DNA from: Promethearchaeota archaeon
Lineage (GTDB): Archaea > Asgardarchaeota > Lokiarchaeia > Sigyniarchaeales > Promethearchaeaceae
Reading direction: 5' to 3'
Length of the DNA: 36,228 nucleotides
NCBI GenBank assembly: GCA_004524545.1
Contig: SDNX01000014.1
Location: 1-36,228 of the forward strand
Positions 24,551 through 33,061 of this stretch are shown in pieces (position 1 is the first letter of the stretch; every line of letters starts with the position of its first letter). A program made the position numbers and the translations under genes. The notes below the pieces were generated by a model. It had not been told where the DNA came from, made no database searches, and worked only from the letters and a program-made list of their open reading frames with translations.

Positions 24551-27100
24551 CTATTTGGGAAAGAATTTTTGCACAATTAAGAATGCTCGCGAAAATACAT
24601 CTACTCTCCCATCGAATTCGGCGATTTCATTTTGAAAATCTTCTTCAAAAACCGTAGAAAACAATTTTAGAGAACTTAGGACCCGATGGAATTTTCCATA
24701 TGTAATCATTACACAAATGGTTTTTTCTCCATAATTGAAGTAGATAGTATATTCTCCGTGACTAATTTCATTAATCCCCTTTTCAGTCCGTAATATACTC
24801 TTCAGTAAAGATTGGATTCCACTAAACGCTCCCGCTGCTAAAATTTCATCAATATCTGTTTTTTGCTCTCCTTTCTTAATATTTGATTGCTTGGACTTTT
24901 TCTCTGAAAGTTCATCTCCAATATCTAATAATTTTTCAGTTTCACCATCTTTTTGGAGATCTTTGTCCTTCTTTTCCGCTACGCTTATATTTTCTTTCAA
25001 AAATTTATGAGTAAAGAGCAAATTAGAGCCATATTTTTCTAAAACCATCAATTGTATCGGTCGAAATTCTTTTTTTTGTTTTGTCTGTTTAACTAGCAAG
25101 AATGTAAAAACCGCAGCCGCTGCAATCGCGATCACAGAACCCGCAATTATAAGACCGAGTTGAAAGCTGGTTAATCCAGCAGCGGATAAATTGTGATTAT
25201 ACAGAATGCTTTCTTCTGAATTGTTACCCTCATCAGTTTCATTTACCAGGTTGAGTGGATCAACAAAAATAGATATGAAATAATTCTCTCCCTCTGTTAA
25301 GTCAGATCGATATTCAGCTTTTAGTATTCGAATTTCTTTAGTTTCATTCACGTCTAAATCGAATCCTGAAAGGCTATTATCGTACATTGTAAGAGATTCA
25401 GAACTGATGCTAACGATTACGATCACCCCTGATGCACGCCAGACTCCTACATTCTTAATTGTAAACGAAATTACCTCACCATCTAAACTGTAATTCGATA
25501 GAATTATTAAATCTGGTTTAGGGTATTCCCATTCATCATTTGGATTAAATCCAAGAGAAATTTCGTCATTATCATCAATTGTGTCACCATCCGAATCCTT
25601 TTTTTTGGGGTTTGTTGGAGAACTATCATACGTATTTGCACTTCCCGAAACTTCTTCACCGTCGCTATATCCATCTCCATCCATGTCGTACTCGTTTGGG
25701 TCTGTAGGGGACCCATCATATCCATTTGCAATTCCACTGTATTCTTCTCCATCCGTTAATCCATCTCCATCCGAATCAGGATTGTAAGGATCAGTTGGTT
25801 CTTCATTGAACGGATTTAAACTTCCATTGATTTCAACATAATCAGATAGAGTATCCCCATCATTATCATCAAGTAACGAGAAATTAGCAACCATCAAAGG
25901 TTTAAAATCAGTAATATTAGCATCAATAGTATAAGGGGAATCCGCAATTCCATCCAAATCTGCATCTACTCCTGAATAACTATCCCAGTAGTTACCAAAT
26001 TCCGAATTATTCCATGTGGTATCAACCCCATTATCCATAGCGTGAATAACGTTGGATATAAAGGAATTTTTGTAAAAGCTATGATGAGTGTTATTATAAT
26101 CGGAATCAAATGGAAGTCTTACTCCATATTCTGTGCTGTCTTGAAATACATTTTTTGTTAGAGTGTTAAAGTCACAATTTATCCCAAGATTAAATCCGTA
26201 TCGATTACCTATCAAACGGTTACCTTCAACCCACATATTGTCACAAGCAGAGAAAAAAATTCCACTTCCAGTGCTCCCAGTAATATTATTATATGTGATG
26301 TCGCCATTTTGACTGATAAGTCCAAATATCCCATTTATATTATTATTGAGGTCATTGTTTGAGATGTTAGTTCGTTGATCCACAACTCCATAAATTCCCC
26401 AAGAACCATGATTTGCGAAGAAATTATCTCTAATTATGTTATCATCAGAATGGTAATTATAAATCCCATAATTTTGCCCTCCAACACCACTAAATGAATT
26501 ATTCCAGAATTCACAGAAATCAGAATAATATAAATTTATCCCGTATTGCCCGTTTCCCGTAATAGTGTTATGCTTGACTTCAATGTTCGTACAATACATT
26601 ATATTCATGCCTCGGTTACCATTATCCACCAATGTGTTGTGTTCTACGACAAAATCATTGCAATCATTCATTTGTATACCGCAATATGCATTATCAGACA
26701 AATCGTTGGAAATAAGATGCCCATTATCCACATTATCCAATACAATTGAGCTATTTGCTGCAAGAGTTCCCGCATCATAAATAATACCGTTTTCGATGCG
26801 AAAATAATCAGTTGTGTTACCAATTAAAATGCCATATTTTCCATTTGCATCGATTTCAATATATTGAATTACATAAGGATTCCCACTGGTTCCGGCACCA
26901 GTACACCAATCATATGTTGCTTCGGTTGCAGACCAATTCCCATCGATATGTATGCTATAACCTAAAGGGGTAGAATTTCTAAGCATATTCATGTTTTTTT
27001 CAGATGAGAAATTTTCTAATGTAGGAATACTTATAATCACTACGAAAAACAGACATATTAAAACTAATGAGGTTTTGAAGGCTTTTTTCACTATTATCAC
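24551..27100 (-). CDS. Beta-helix surface protein with a transmembrane helix and cytosolic longin/roadblock-like domain
   Basis: An 849-residue membrane protein. Order: signal/anchor segment (about 10-28); NosD-type right-handed beta-helix repeats (about 55-400); calcium-binding DxDxDG repeats of thrombospondin-3 type (DSDGDGLTDGEE and similar, about 413-523); a CARDB-like domain (about 527-635); a transmembrane helix (about 645-670); and a cytosolic tail. The tail (about 675-849) has the two-part pattern LMVLEKYGSNLLFTHKF, then LAAGAFSGIQSLLKSIL, then ISHGEYTIYFNYGEKTICVMI. This resembles the longin/roadblock-like sensory domains abundant in Asgard archaea. Start is GTG at 27100 (or GTG 27091); there is no ATG before the signal segment. 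A role linking extracellular binding to GTPase-type regulation is inference. Confidence 0.8.
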   Translation of the reverse strand: MIIVKKAFKTSLVLICLFFVVIISIPTLENFSSEKNMNMLRNSTPLGYSIHIDGNWSATEATYDWCTGAGTSGNPYVIQYIEIDANGKYGILIGNTTDYFRIENGIIYDAGTLAANSSIVLDNVDNGHLISNDLSDNAYCGIQMNDCNDFVVEHNTLVDNGNRGMNIMYCTNIEVKHNTITGNGQYGINLYYSDFCEFWNNSFSGVGGQNYGIYNYHSDDNIIRDNFFANHGSWGIYGVVDQRTNISNNDLNNNINGIFGLISQNGDITYNNITGSTGSGIFFSACDNMWVEGNRLIGNRYGFNLGINCDFNTLTKNVFQDSTEYGVRLPFDSDYNNTHHSFYKNSFISNVIHAMDNGVDTTWNNSEFGNYWDSYSGVDADLDGIADSPYTIDANITDFKPLMVANFSLLDDNDGDTLSDYVEINGSLNPFNEEPTDPYNPDSDGDGLTDGEEYSGIANGYDGSPTDPNEYDMDGDGYSDGEEVSGSANTYDSSPTNPKKKDSDGDTIDDNDEISLGFNPNDEWEYPKPDLIILSNYSLDGEVISFTIKNVGVWRASGVIVIVSISSESLTMYDNSLSGFDLDVNETKEIRILKAEYRSDLTEGENYFISIFVDPLNLVNETDEGNNSEESILYNHNLSAAGLTSFQLGLIIAGSVIAIAAAAVFTFLLVKQTKQKKEFRPIQLMVLEKYGSNLLFTHKFLKENISVAEKKDKDLQKDGETEKLLDIGDELSEKKSKQSNIKKGEQKTDIDEILAAGAFSGIQSLLKSILRTEKGINEISHGEYTIYFNYGEKTICVMITYGKFHRVLSSLKLFSTVFEEDFQNEIAEFDGRVDVFSRAFLIVQKFFPK

Positions 27101-27253
27101 ATCATTTTCAGAATATAACGGAAATTTATAACATGATAGTTAAATAAACAACAAGAGAACGAGTGCTAAGTAAATTTCTTAAAAAATGAGAATTTTTGAG
27201 TTAACTGGATTGTATCGGTTTTAAGAATGTTTTGGACGGGAAAACATCAAATA

Positions 27254-27676
27254 TTATTTATACGATACAGAAATGTGCCCTTGAACGATTTTCCACTTTC
27301 CATCAATTTTTTTTACTACACCGGTTAATCTCGCGGGAGTTTTAATCTCACGGGTCTCAAAATGCATGATTACCAACACTTTTGCGGCTATCCAGCCTAC
27401 GTCTCCATGAGAATTAATTTTTAGCCAGTCATAACTCAGACTTATATTATTGAAGCGTTTACGTTCTTCAGCCGGTGCGTCTTTATATTCTTCCCAGCCT
27501 TTCCATTTTGTTGCCGTCCCGATCATTATTAGATGCTCATCATGTTGAAAAAGATCTAAATATCGTTGAATATCATCTTTGGGATAGGTTTGGATGAACT
27601 CGTCAAAAAATGCACGGATTTCTTCTTCCGTTTGGGGATCATTACTTAAATTTCTAGAATTGCTCATTTTCACCAT
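27254..27676 (-). CDS. NTF2-like (SnoaL/DUF3225 type) protein
   Basis: A 140-residue protein with the pattern of the NTF2-like cone fold: an N-terminal helix pair (EEEIRAFFDEFIQTYPKDDIQRYLDLFQHDEHLIMIGTATK), a middle strand region and a C-terminal WKIVQGHISVSY strand, which is typical of SnoaL_3-type domains. Such proteins may be small enzymes or ligand-binding modules. No catalytic residues are evident. It is a single gene with ATG at 27676. Confidence 0.75.
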   Translation of the reverse strand: MVKMSNSRNLSNDPQTEEEIRAFFDEFIQTYPKDDIQRYLDLFQHDEHLIMIGTATKWKGWEEYKDAPAEERKRFNNISLSYDWLKINSHGDVGWIAAKVLVIMHFETREIKTPARLTGVVKKIDGKWKIVQGHISVSYK

Positions 27677-27860
27677 AGCTCAATATTTCAAGAGAGTTGA
27701 AATACATTTCGCTCAATGCTAATGGATCCGAAAACTACCTTATCATTTACTAATAATAAAAGAAAAAGAATAGAAGATTCCTCAATGGGAACTCCAATTA
27801 AATATTGATTATGTTTTGAAGTTTTTGGTAAATTTCTAAAATTGCAAGCACGCTTTAAGT

Positions 27861-28109
27861 TTAATATCGATCGCGTTGTCTTTGTTGGAACGGAGCTTTT
27901 TCAGTAACCACAACATTTCGAGCTTCTAAGCCCTTGTCGGTTTCTGCAACTTCATATTCTACCTTATCATTCTCATTGAGTGAAGCAAACTCACCCTCTT
28001 GCACATTAATTGCTGAATAGTGCACGAATACATCTTTTTCTCCTTCATCAGGAGTTATAAATCCGAAGCCTTTACGGCCATTGAACCATTTTACTGTTCC
28101 TGTTGCCAT
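27861..28109 (-). CDS. CspA-type cold-shock protein, copy 1
   Basis: A protein of about 82 residues that is a single cold-shock domain. RNP1 is [11 protein letters not shown] and RNP2 is DVFVHYSAI, with [10 protein letters not shown] in front. It binds single-stranded nucleic acid and acts as an RNA chaperone in the cold. I chose ATG at 28109; an in-frame GTG lies three codons upstream. It has a leader of about 100 bases that resembles the one of copy 2. CspA-type proteins are patchily distributed in archaea. Confidence 0.95.
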   Translation of the reverse strand: MATGTVKWFNGRKGFGFITPDEGEKDVFVHYSAINVQEGEFASLNENDKVEYEVAETDKGLEARNVVVTEKAPFQQRQRDRY

Positions 28110-28244
28110 TAATTTCACGTTATTTTGTAGTTTTGTTAGTATAAATAAAAGATAGAATCAAAAAATCATAAGTACAGAAGAATTGTTGCAGAGCAAAAAA
28201 TCATTTAGTACAGAATATGTTGTCGGACGCTATTTTATTTATAA
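28110..28244 (-). promoter_or_regulatory. Promoter and conserved ~100-base leader of cold-shock gene 1
   Basis: On the minus strand a TATA-like TTATAAATAAAATA lies around 28232-28244, which predicts a start near 28214 and a leader of about 104 bases. The leader shares with copy 2 the blocks GATTTTTTGC, TGCAACAATTCTT, ATGATTTTTT and CTTTTATTTATAC, in the same order. Long conserved leaders are a mark of temperature-controlled cold-shock messages in bacteria; the same idea here is an inference. Confidence 0.6.
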
Positions 28245-28363
28245 GGAAATAAAGCGCTCGTAGCTAAAAAAGTTTAGCTAATTTGAGGATAGAATATTGA
28301 TACTTTTGAGATTTACTGTGGATTATAAGAAAAAAAAGATTCCCAAATGGAAAATTTTAATAT

Positions 28364-28384
28364 ATCATGCACTTCATGCATGAT
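28364..28384. repeat. Perfect 8-base inverted repeat ATCATGCA-cttca-TGCATGAT
   Basis: A perfect stem of eight pairs with a five-base loop, 53 bases downstream of the copy-2 cold-shock gene stop. It may form part of that gene's 3' end or be an operator for copy 1. The rest of the gap 28245-28436 contains nothing recognisable. Confidence 0.5.
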
Positions 28385-28436
28385 CTTGTTGAATTTGATT
28401 AAATTTTAGATTATTTTTTTGGTAGAAAATAGATTT

Positions 28437-28688
28437 TTACCATCTATCTCGTCGTTCTCGTTGTTGGAATGGAGCTTTTTCTGTAACCACAACATCTCGG
28501 GCTTCTAAACCTTTGTCTGTTTCAGCGGTTCCAAATTTAACTTTATCATTTTCATTGAGTGAAGCGAATTCTCCTTCTTCTACAGTAATTGCACTGTGAT
28601 GCACAAATACATCCTTGTCTCCTTCGTCAGGAGTTATAAATCCGAAGCCTTTACGACTATTGAACCATTTTACTGTTCCTGTTGCCAT
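28437..28688 (-). CDS. CspA-type cold-shock protein, copy 2
   Basis: A protein of about 83 residues that differs from copy 1 in few positions (for example [11 protein letters not shown] versus [11 protein letters not shown], and RERRDRW at the end). All RNA-binding aromatic residues are kept. Start at ATG 28688. The two genes are tandem on the minus strand with separate promoters and similar leaders, so this is a duplication of the whole gene with its regulatory region. Confidence 0.95.
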   Translation of the reverse strand: MATGTVKWFNSRKGFGFITPDEGDKDVFVHHSAITVEEGEFASLNENDKVKFGTAETDKGLEARDVVVTEKAPFQQRERRDRW

Positions 28689-28822
28689 TAATTTCACGTA
28701 TTTTGTTATTTTGTTGGTATAAATAAAAGAGAGAGAATCGAAAAATCATTAACCACTAAGAATTGTTGCAATGCAAAAAATCAAAAATGAGTAGAATTTT
28801 GTTGTTGACACTTTTTTATTTA
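28689..28822 (-). promoter_or_regulatory. Promoter and conserved ~100-base leader of cold-shock gene 2
   Basis: A TATA-like GTAAATAAAAAA (minus strand, about 28813-28822) predicts a start near 28792 and a leader of about 104 bases, the same length as for copy 1. It carries the shared blocks GATTTTTTGC, TGCAACAATTCTT and CTTTTATTTATAC. Confidence 0.6.
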
Positions 28823-29095
28823 CACGATATTGAATTTGACATTTGTAAAAAAGGTTGGCAAAAAAAATCTCGACGCAACCCTTTATTTTGGGATAAAAAT
28901 GGGCTTTTTACTGGAAAACCCTTCAAATTCGGAATTTTTTCTAAATTTTCATCTCTTTTTCGCTATTTACTTCTTGGTCATTTCGTTTTCTTTAATACAA
29001 TTCGTATTTGTGATTTCATACTAATGAAAAAATTAGATTAGAATTATAAACTCCTACACTTTGTTTAGAATGTAGAAATATAGTTGGTTTATGAA
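28823..29095 (+). promoter_or_regulatory. Upstream region of protease gene 1
   Basis: This low-complexity A/T-rich stretch lies between the divergent cold-shock and protease genes. A TATA-like ATTATAAA at 29043-29050 is about 45 bases before the ATG at 29096. The small plus-strand frames in 28763-29041 look accidental. I see no further signal. Confidence 0.35.
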
Positions 29096-30766
29096 ATGAA
29101 GAAAAAAGTGCAACGATATGCAATTATCGGTCTGATATTAATTTTAGCAACGGGGTTTGCTCCGACATCATTTGCTCATAACTTCGCAATCATTCAAAAA
29201 GAATTCGAGAGTATTACGGAATATGACTCTATTGAAAATTTCTTACCAATTGAGACCACTTTGACTCCGCCTTCCGTTATCAGTGAATCTTCTCCTATTA
29301 CCGACACTGAGAATACCGAGATTGAAGCAACACTTATGGAATTTGATTTGAATTCAGGAACTCAGAAAATCGTGAGTAGAGAAGCTCTGGAACCTATTGA
29401 AATAGATCCGAATATCTTTCAACCTCGAGAAGGAATATCACACACTTATTCGGGACATATTGGAGAATTGATGGCAGCAGCAGAATCTTACAATTCGGAA
29501 TCCATGTCAGATGCTATACGTCCCTCTTATATATTCGGTCCCGATGATAGAGTTCTTGTACCAGATGCTACAGTATTTCCATTTAGTAGTGTGGTATCTA
29601 TACATGTAGAAGCAGCAAATGGAAGTAATTACATTGGCTCCGGAGCGATCATTGATGAGTTTCATGTATTAACTGTTGCGCATGTTGCATATATTGCTGA
29701 GGCTGGGGGATGGGTGAACTCTATGGAAATCGTTCCTGCAAGAGATTACAGCAATCAACCCTTTGGTGCTGCATCCGCGGATATAATTCGATTACCCGGT
29801 GAATGGATTGCTTCTGAAGACTACCGTTATGATTGGGCATTAGTTACTTTAGATCAACCTCTTGGAACATCAACTGGTTGGATGGGAGTCGCTACCTATG
29901 ATTCTGGCAATTCCGTATACACCGGCACACTCTATACAGCTGGATATCCAGGAGATCTTACTAACGGGTGGAGAATGTATAACACTACGGATGTTGGAAA
30001 ACGAGCAGACGAATATAATCATTGGTTTGCATTAGACACTGCGGGAGGGCAAAGTGGAAGCGCTATCTGGACTAAGAATGCAACTGGTGAATTTATTATT
30101 ACAATATTGGCGTATGAGTATTTAGGGGGGGTTGATTGGAACTTTGGAACGAGAATAAATGAAGATTTGTACAATACGGTGGCAACTTATTTGATGATTG
30201 ATGCAGATCCAGTACAAAAACCCGAATTACGCAATATCTATGCAGATACGACTGCAGGTGCATGGTCCACAATATATAAAAAGAATACCATACTGGGAAT
30301 TTTGACGGATGTAGAAAATGTCGGTGCGATTGCGTCAGAAGCAGTGAAAGTGAACTTTTATTTATCGCAAGATAACAACATCACCATAAACGATTACTTA
30401 TTAGGAACTGAAACTGTTGCGACCATTGGAATTCTTCAATCCGTTGAAATGGATTGGTTTGGAACGGTTCCTAAAGAAGTTCCCAATGGGCAATACTATA
30501 TCGGATGGATAATTGATCCGGATAATACGATTCCTGAATACGATGAAGAGGATAACTCTGGAACTGTAGGTTCCATCCGGATATTAGTCAGTTCCACAGC
30601 TATTCAAGAATTTTTTTGGACTCCGTTAGGAACGGGAATAATAATAGGTGGTGTAGCTGTTTTAGTGCTAATACCGACTATCTTGATTATTTCATCAGTG
30701 AAAAGACGTCGAAGAAGAAATCGCCTATCAAATGAATATTCATCCTATCAAGATTATACGAATTAA
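29096..30766 (+). CDS. Membrane-anchored secreted V8/glutamyl-endopeptidase-like serine protease, copy 1
   Basis: A protein of about 556 residues. A signal peptide (about 1-27) is followed by a propeptide-like region to about 150, then a trypsin-fold protease of the S1B type. The triad is His196 (LTVAHV), Asp246 (YDWALV) and Ser320 (GGQSGSAIW); GYPGD and the N-terminal DDRVLVPDATVFPFSSVV are typical of this class. A CARDB-like domain follows (about 385-500: NVGAIASEAVKVNFYLS, NGQYYIGWIIDPDNTIPEYDEEDNSG), then a transmembrane helix (about 517-541) and a basic tail. The protease faces the outside, held by the C-terminal anchor. The frame opens at TTG 29084, but ATG 29096 begins directly with the signal peptide. 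A paralogue follows. Confidence 0.9.
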   Translation: MKKKVQRYAIIGLILILATGFAPTSFAHNFAIIQKEFESITEYDSIENFLPIETTLTPPSVISESSPITDTENTEIEATLMEFDLNSGTQKIVSREALEPIEIDPNIFQPREGISHTYSGHIGELMAAAESYNSESMSDAIRPSYIFGPDDRVLVPDATVFPFSSVVSIHVEAANGSNYIGSGAIIDEFHVLTVAHVAYIAEAGGWVNSMEIVPARDYSNQPFGAASADIIRLPGEWIASEDYRYDWALVTLDQPLGTSTGWMGVATYDSGNSVYTGTLYTAGYPGDLTNGWRMYNTTDVGKRADEYNHWFALDTAGGQSGSAIWTKNATGEFIITILAYEYLGGVDWNFGTRINEDLYNTVATYLMIDADPVQKPELRNIYADTTAGAWSTIYKKNTILGILTDVENVGAIASEAVKVNFYLSQDNNITINDYLLGTETVATIGILQSVEMDWFGTVPKEVPNGQYYIGWIIDPDNTIPEYDEEDNSGTVGSIRILVSSTAIQEFFWTPLGTGIIIGGVAVLVLIPTILIISSVKRRRRRNRLSNEYSSYQDYTN

Positions 30767-30949
30767 ACTGAATTTTTTTCCTCAATTTTCTATTTTTTTA
30801 ATTTTAATTCTGCATATAATTTACAATCCCAAATTCCTCAACGATTACTATATATAGTGGAAGGATGGGTTTCATAAATGAAAAAACCTACACAAAAATA
30901 TAAGTATCGCATAGCTATGATGATTGTAGAATTTTAGATGGTTATCATC
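30767..30949. promoter_or_regulatory. Gap between the two protease genes with T-tract, TATA box and small ORF
   Basis: After the copy-1 stop the DNA is T-rich (TTTTTTTCC, then TTTTTTTAATTTT around 30796-30808), which fits archaeal U-tract termination. A palindromic TATA-like CTATATATAG lies at 30848-30857, and a 19-codon ORF follows (30878-30937). Confidence 0.5.
30878..30937 (+). CDS. Possible 19-residue leader ORF before protease copy 2
   Basis: ATG at 30878 to TAG at 30937 encodes a short basic-hydrophobic peptide (starting MKKPTQKYKYRI). Its stop is directly followed by the ATG GTT start region of the copy-2 protease. The TATA element is about 25 bases upstream, so the peptide ATG would be at the 5' end. 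It may be an attenuator-type upstream ORF or chance. There is no second copy to support it. Confidence 0.25.
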   Translation: MKKPTQKYKYRIAMMIVEF

Positions 30950-32653
30950 ATGAAGAAACAAGGTTACTATTTTATGATTTTTGGGGTTTTTATGCTCCTT
31001 CTAATAGGGACTGCTCCGATGTCATCTCCTAATGAAAAATTCATTCCGTTGAACCCATTCGAATTTATGGTACAGCCTCAACGCCATTCAGATTATTTAC
31101 CCGTTGAAACTACCTTAGATCCTTTGACATCACTAGATGATCACACATATTTATCTGATGAAGATTTTGCAGCGATTGATTGGAGTTCTTATGAGCCGAA
31201 TTCTTTTGTAGAATTTGATTTGGAAACACGCACGAAAAAGATAATCAGTAATAAGGATGCTTTAGATGGTTTAGAATACGATCCCGATCTGTTTCAACCA
31301 AAAAAGGGAATAAAACCGACCTATAATGGTCATATCGGGGATATGCTAGCCGCTGCAGCTTCCGAATTGGGCTCTTCATCTTTATCCATTTATGATACTA
31401 TTCGAGCTTCCACCATTTTTCCCCCGGATGATCGCGCAGTAGTCGCCGACACTACCGCTTTTCCATTTAGTAGTGTAGTAAAAATTTATGTAACTACTCC
31501 TGATGGTCCTAGATATATGGGATCTGGCGCTATTATTGATGACACTCATGTTTTAACCGTTGCTCATGTGGGTTATATAATTGCGGATGGCGGACTTGTT
31601 ACCTCAATGGAAATAATTCCAGGAAAAACTGGGTCATATGAGCCATATGGAAGTTATTATGCACGCCATATTCGAATGCCCATGGAGTGGCTAATTTCTG
31701 CTTCTTCACAGTACGATTACGCTCTTGTTACTTTAGCTCAACCAATTGGAGCGACTACTGGGTATATGGGAGTTGCCACATATAATAGATTTGATCCTGT
31801 TTACACGTCGAAAGTATATACAGCAGGATACCCAGGTGATCTAAGTGGGGGGTATGTTATGTATAACACAACTGATGTAGGAACTTCAGCGGATGAGTGG
31901 AATCACTGGTTCAAGCTAGATACCTATGGAGGGCAATCAGGTAGCGCAATTTGGACCAAAAATTCTAGTGGAGAATATATAATCTCAATTCTAGCATATG
32001 AATACGGTCAAGGAGATGGTGCAGGATCCAATTTTGGAACTCGTATCAGTCAAGATGTATATAATCAATTAGCATCCTGGATTGGCCAAGACGAAGATCC
32101 CGTTGAGAAACCTGAATTTCGACCCATTTTCTGGGATACAACCGCAGAACCATGGCAGTACCTGTATAAAGGACAAACAAAATTCCGAATTTTATCGGAT
32201 ATTGAAAATTTGGGGCGGATGGATGTTGAAGAACTCACCGTTGGCTTTTATTTGACCAATGATAGCGAACTCACCTTAGACGATTATCTTATTGGGACAA
32301 AAACAATAGGAAATTTGGATGTACTTGAATCAAAGGCGGTAAATTGGTATGGGAATATTCCTCGTTCGGTTCCAAATAATCGGTATCGTATCGGTTTTAT
32401 TATAGATCCGTTTAATGAATTGGATGAATATGAAGAAGATAACAATGCGAAACTAGTGGGTACCATTCAGATTGTCGTCGCAAATTCGATTTCATATAAT
32501 TTCTTTACTTCTCCATTAGGATTAGGATTGACAATTGGTGGAGGAACCCTCATAGTTGGGGGGACAACTGCAGGAATTGTAATTGGTGTGAAAAAACGAA
32601 AAAAACGAAATATATCGCCCCAAGAACGCCTAAAGCACAAACAATCTAATTAA
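30950..32653 (+). CDS. Membrane-anchored secreted V8/glutamyl-endopeptidase-like serine protease, copy 2
   Basis: A protein of about 567 residues with the same plan as copy 1: signal peptide, pro-region, S1B-type trypsin fold, CARDB-like domain, C-terminal transmembrane helix (about 524-547) and a basic tail. The triad is His206, Asp256 and Ser330, all in conserved settings (LTVAHV, YDYALV, GGQSGSAIW). The frame also opens at ATG 30938, four codons upstream; ATG 30950 fits the paralogue better. The copies differ widely in the signal and pro-region but keep the catalytic part, which suggests old duplication and different targets or regulation. The region after the stop (32654-32842) has no gene. 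Confidence 0.9.
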   Translation: MKKQGYYFMIFGVFMLLLIGTAPMSSPNEKFIPLNPFEFMVQPQRHSDYLPVETTLDPLTSLDDHTYLSDEDFAAIDWSSYEPNSFVEFDLETRTKKIISNKDALDGLEYDPDLFQPKKGIKPTYNGHIGDMLAAAASELGSSSLSIYDTIRASTIFPPDDRAVVADTTAFPFSSVVKIYVTTPDGPRYMGSGAIIDDTHVLTVAHVGYIIADGGLVTSMEIIPGKTGSYEPYGSYYARHIRMPMEWLISASSQYDYALVTLAQPIGATTGYMGVATYNRFDPVYTSKVYTAGYPGDLSGGYVMYNTTDVGTSADEWNHWFKLDTYGGQSGSAIWTKNSSGEYIISILAYEYGQGDGAGSNFGTRISQDVYNQLASWIGQDEDPVEKPEFRPIFWDTTAEPWQYLYKGQTKFRILSDIENLGRMDVEELTVGFYLTNDSELTLDDYLIGTKTIGNLDVLESKAVNWYGNIPRSVPNNRYRIGFIIDPFNELDEYEEDNNAKLVGTIQIVVANSISYNFFTSPLGLGLTIGGGTLIVGGTTAGIVIGVKKRKKRNISPQERLKHKQSN

Positions 32654-32842
32654 TTTCCAAATATCTATTTTTTCTAACAATGCAAAAGAGATTTTTAGAT
32701 ACATAGAGAACCAGGAAAAATTGAGGATAACGGGAATTTAGTGGAAAAGAGGAAAATTGGCAGAATAATTTTCCCCTATCCACTATGGGTTTGATGCGGA
32801 ATATCATGAAATTTTGAGATGATCCAAAAAAAGAGAAATTTG
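32654..32842. other. Gap between the protease stop and microprotein gene 1
   Basis: No gene was seen. Near 32824-32832 there is an A7 run that on the minus strand reads CTTTTTTT, a U-tract a few bases after the microprotein 1 stop. This would serve as its 3' end signal. Confidence 0.4.
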
Positions 32843-32911
32843 TTACCACTTTCGTTTTAAAATTTCATTTCTCTTATATTCGGCATATTTCTCAATAATA
32901 TAATCGGTCAT
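32843..32911 (-). CDS. 22-residue microprotein 1 with consensus Shine-Dalgarno site
   Basis: A 23-codon frame encoding a basic 22-residue peptide: Tyr4, then an IEKYAE core at 6-11, Lys13, Asn15-Glu16, Lys19-Arg20, ending in Trp22. GGAGGT lies at 32921-32926 on the complementary strand, nine bases before the ATG, and is one of the strongest ribosome sites in the window. A second gene at 33062-33130 encodes a homologous peptide, identical at 14 of 22 positions, with different codons for the shared residues (GAG/GAA, TAT/TAC). An A/T-rich TATA-like region (32942-32963) is upstream and a T-tract follows the stop. It is likely an amphipathic helix of unknown role. Confidence 0.75.
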   Translation of the reverse strand: MTDYIIEKYAEYKRNEILKRKW

Positions 32912-32920
32912 AGTTTGGTT

Positions 32921-32963
32921 ACCTCCATATAGGTGATGGTTTTATTATATATTTATTATAATA
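32921..32963 (-). promoter_or_regulatory. Ribosome site and TATA region of microprotein 1
   Basis: GGAGGT (complement of 32921-32926) is nine bases before the ATG. Upstream, the A/T stretch at 32942-32963 reads TATTATAATAAATATATAATA on the minus strand in part, which is suitable for a TATA box. The leader would be roughly 20 bases. Exact promoter position is uncertain. Confidence 0.55.
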
Positions 32964-33005
32964 CGTTTCATATACATATGATTTTGAGACCACTTTTTCG
33001 CAGAT

Positions 33006-33033
33006 ATTTTTCTTCCAAAAGGTGAAGAAAAAT
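33006..33033. terminator. Perfect 10-base hairpin between the two microprotein genes
   Basis: ATTTTTCTTC (33006-33015), loop CAAAAGGT, and GAAGAAAAAT (33024-33033) form a perfect ten-pair stem. On the minus strand it starts 28 bases after the microprotein 2 stop. A second inverted repeat, GGATTA-gatt-TAATCC (33034-33049), lies between it and the stop. It probably ends the microprotein 2 transcript. Confidence 0.55.
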
Positions 33034-33061
33034 GGATTAGATTTAATCCGGTTAAAATTTT

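Noticed and set aside
28763-29041. Plus-strand ORFs upstream of protease copy 1
   Set aside because: They overlap the cold-shock leader/promoter, are rich in F, L and K as expected from AT-rich DNA, and lack a ribosome site and homologous features.
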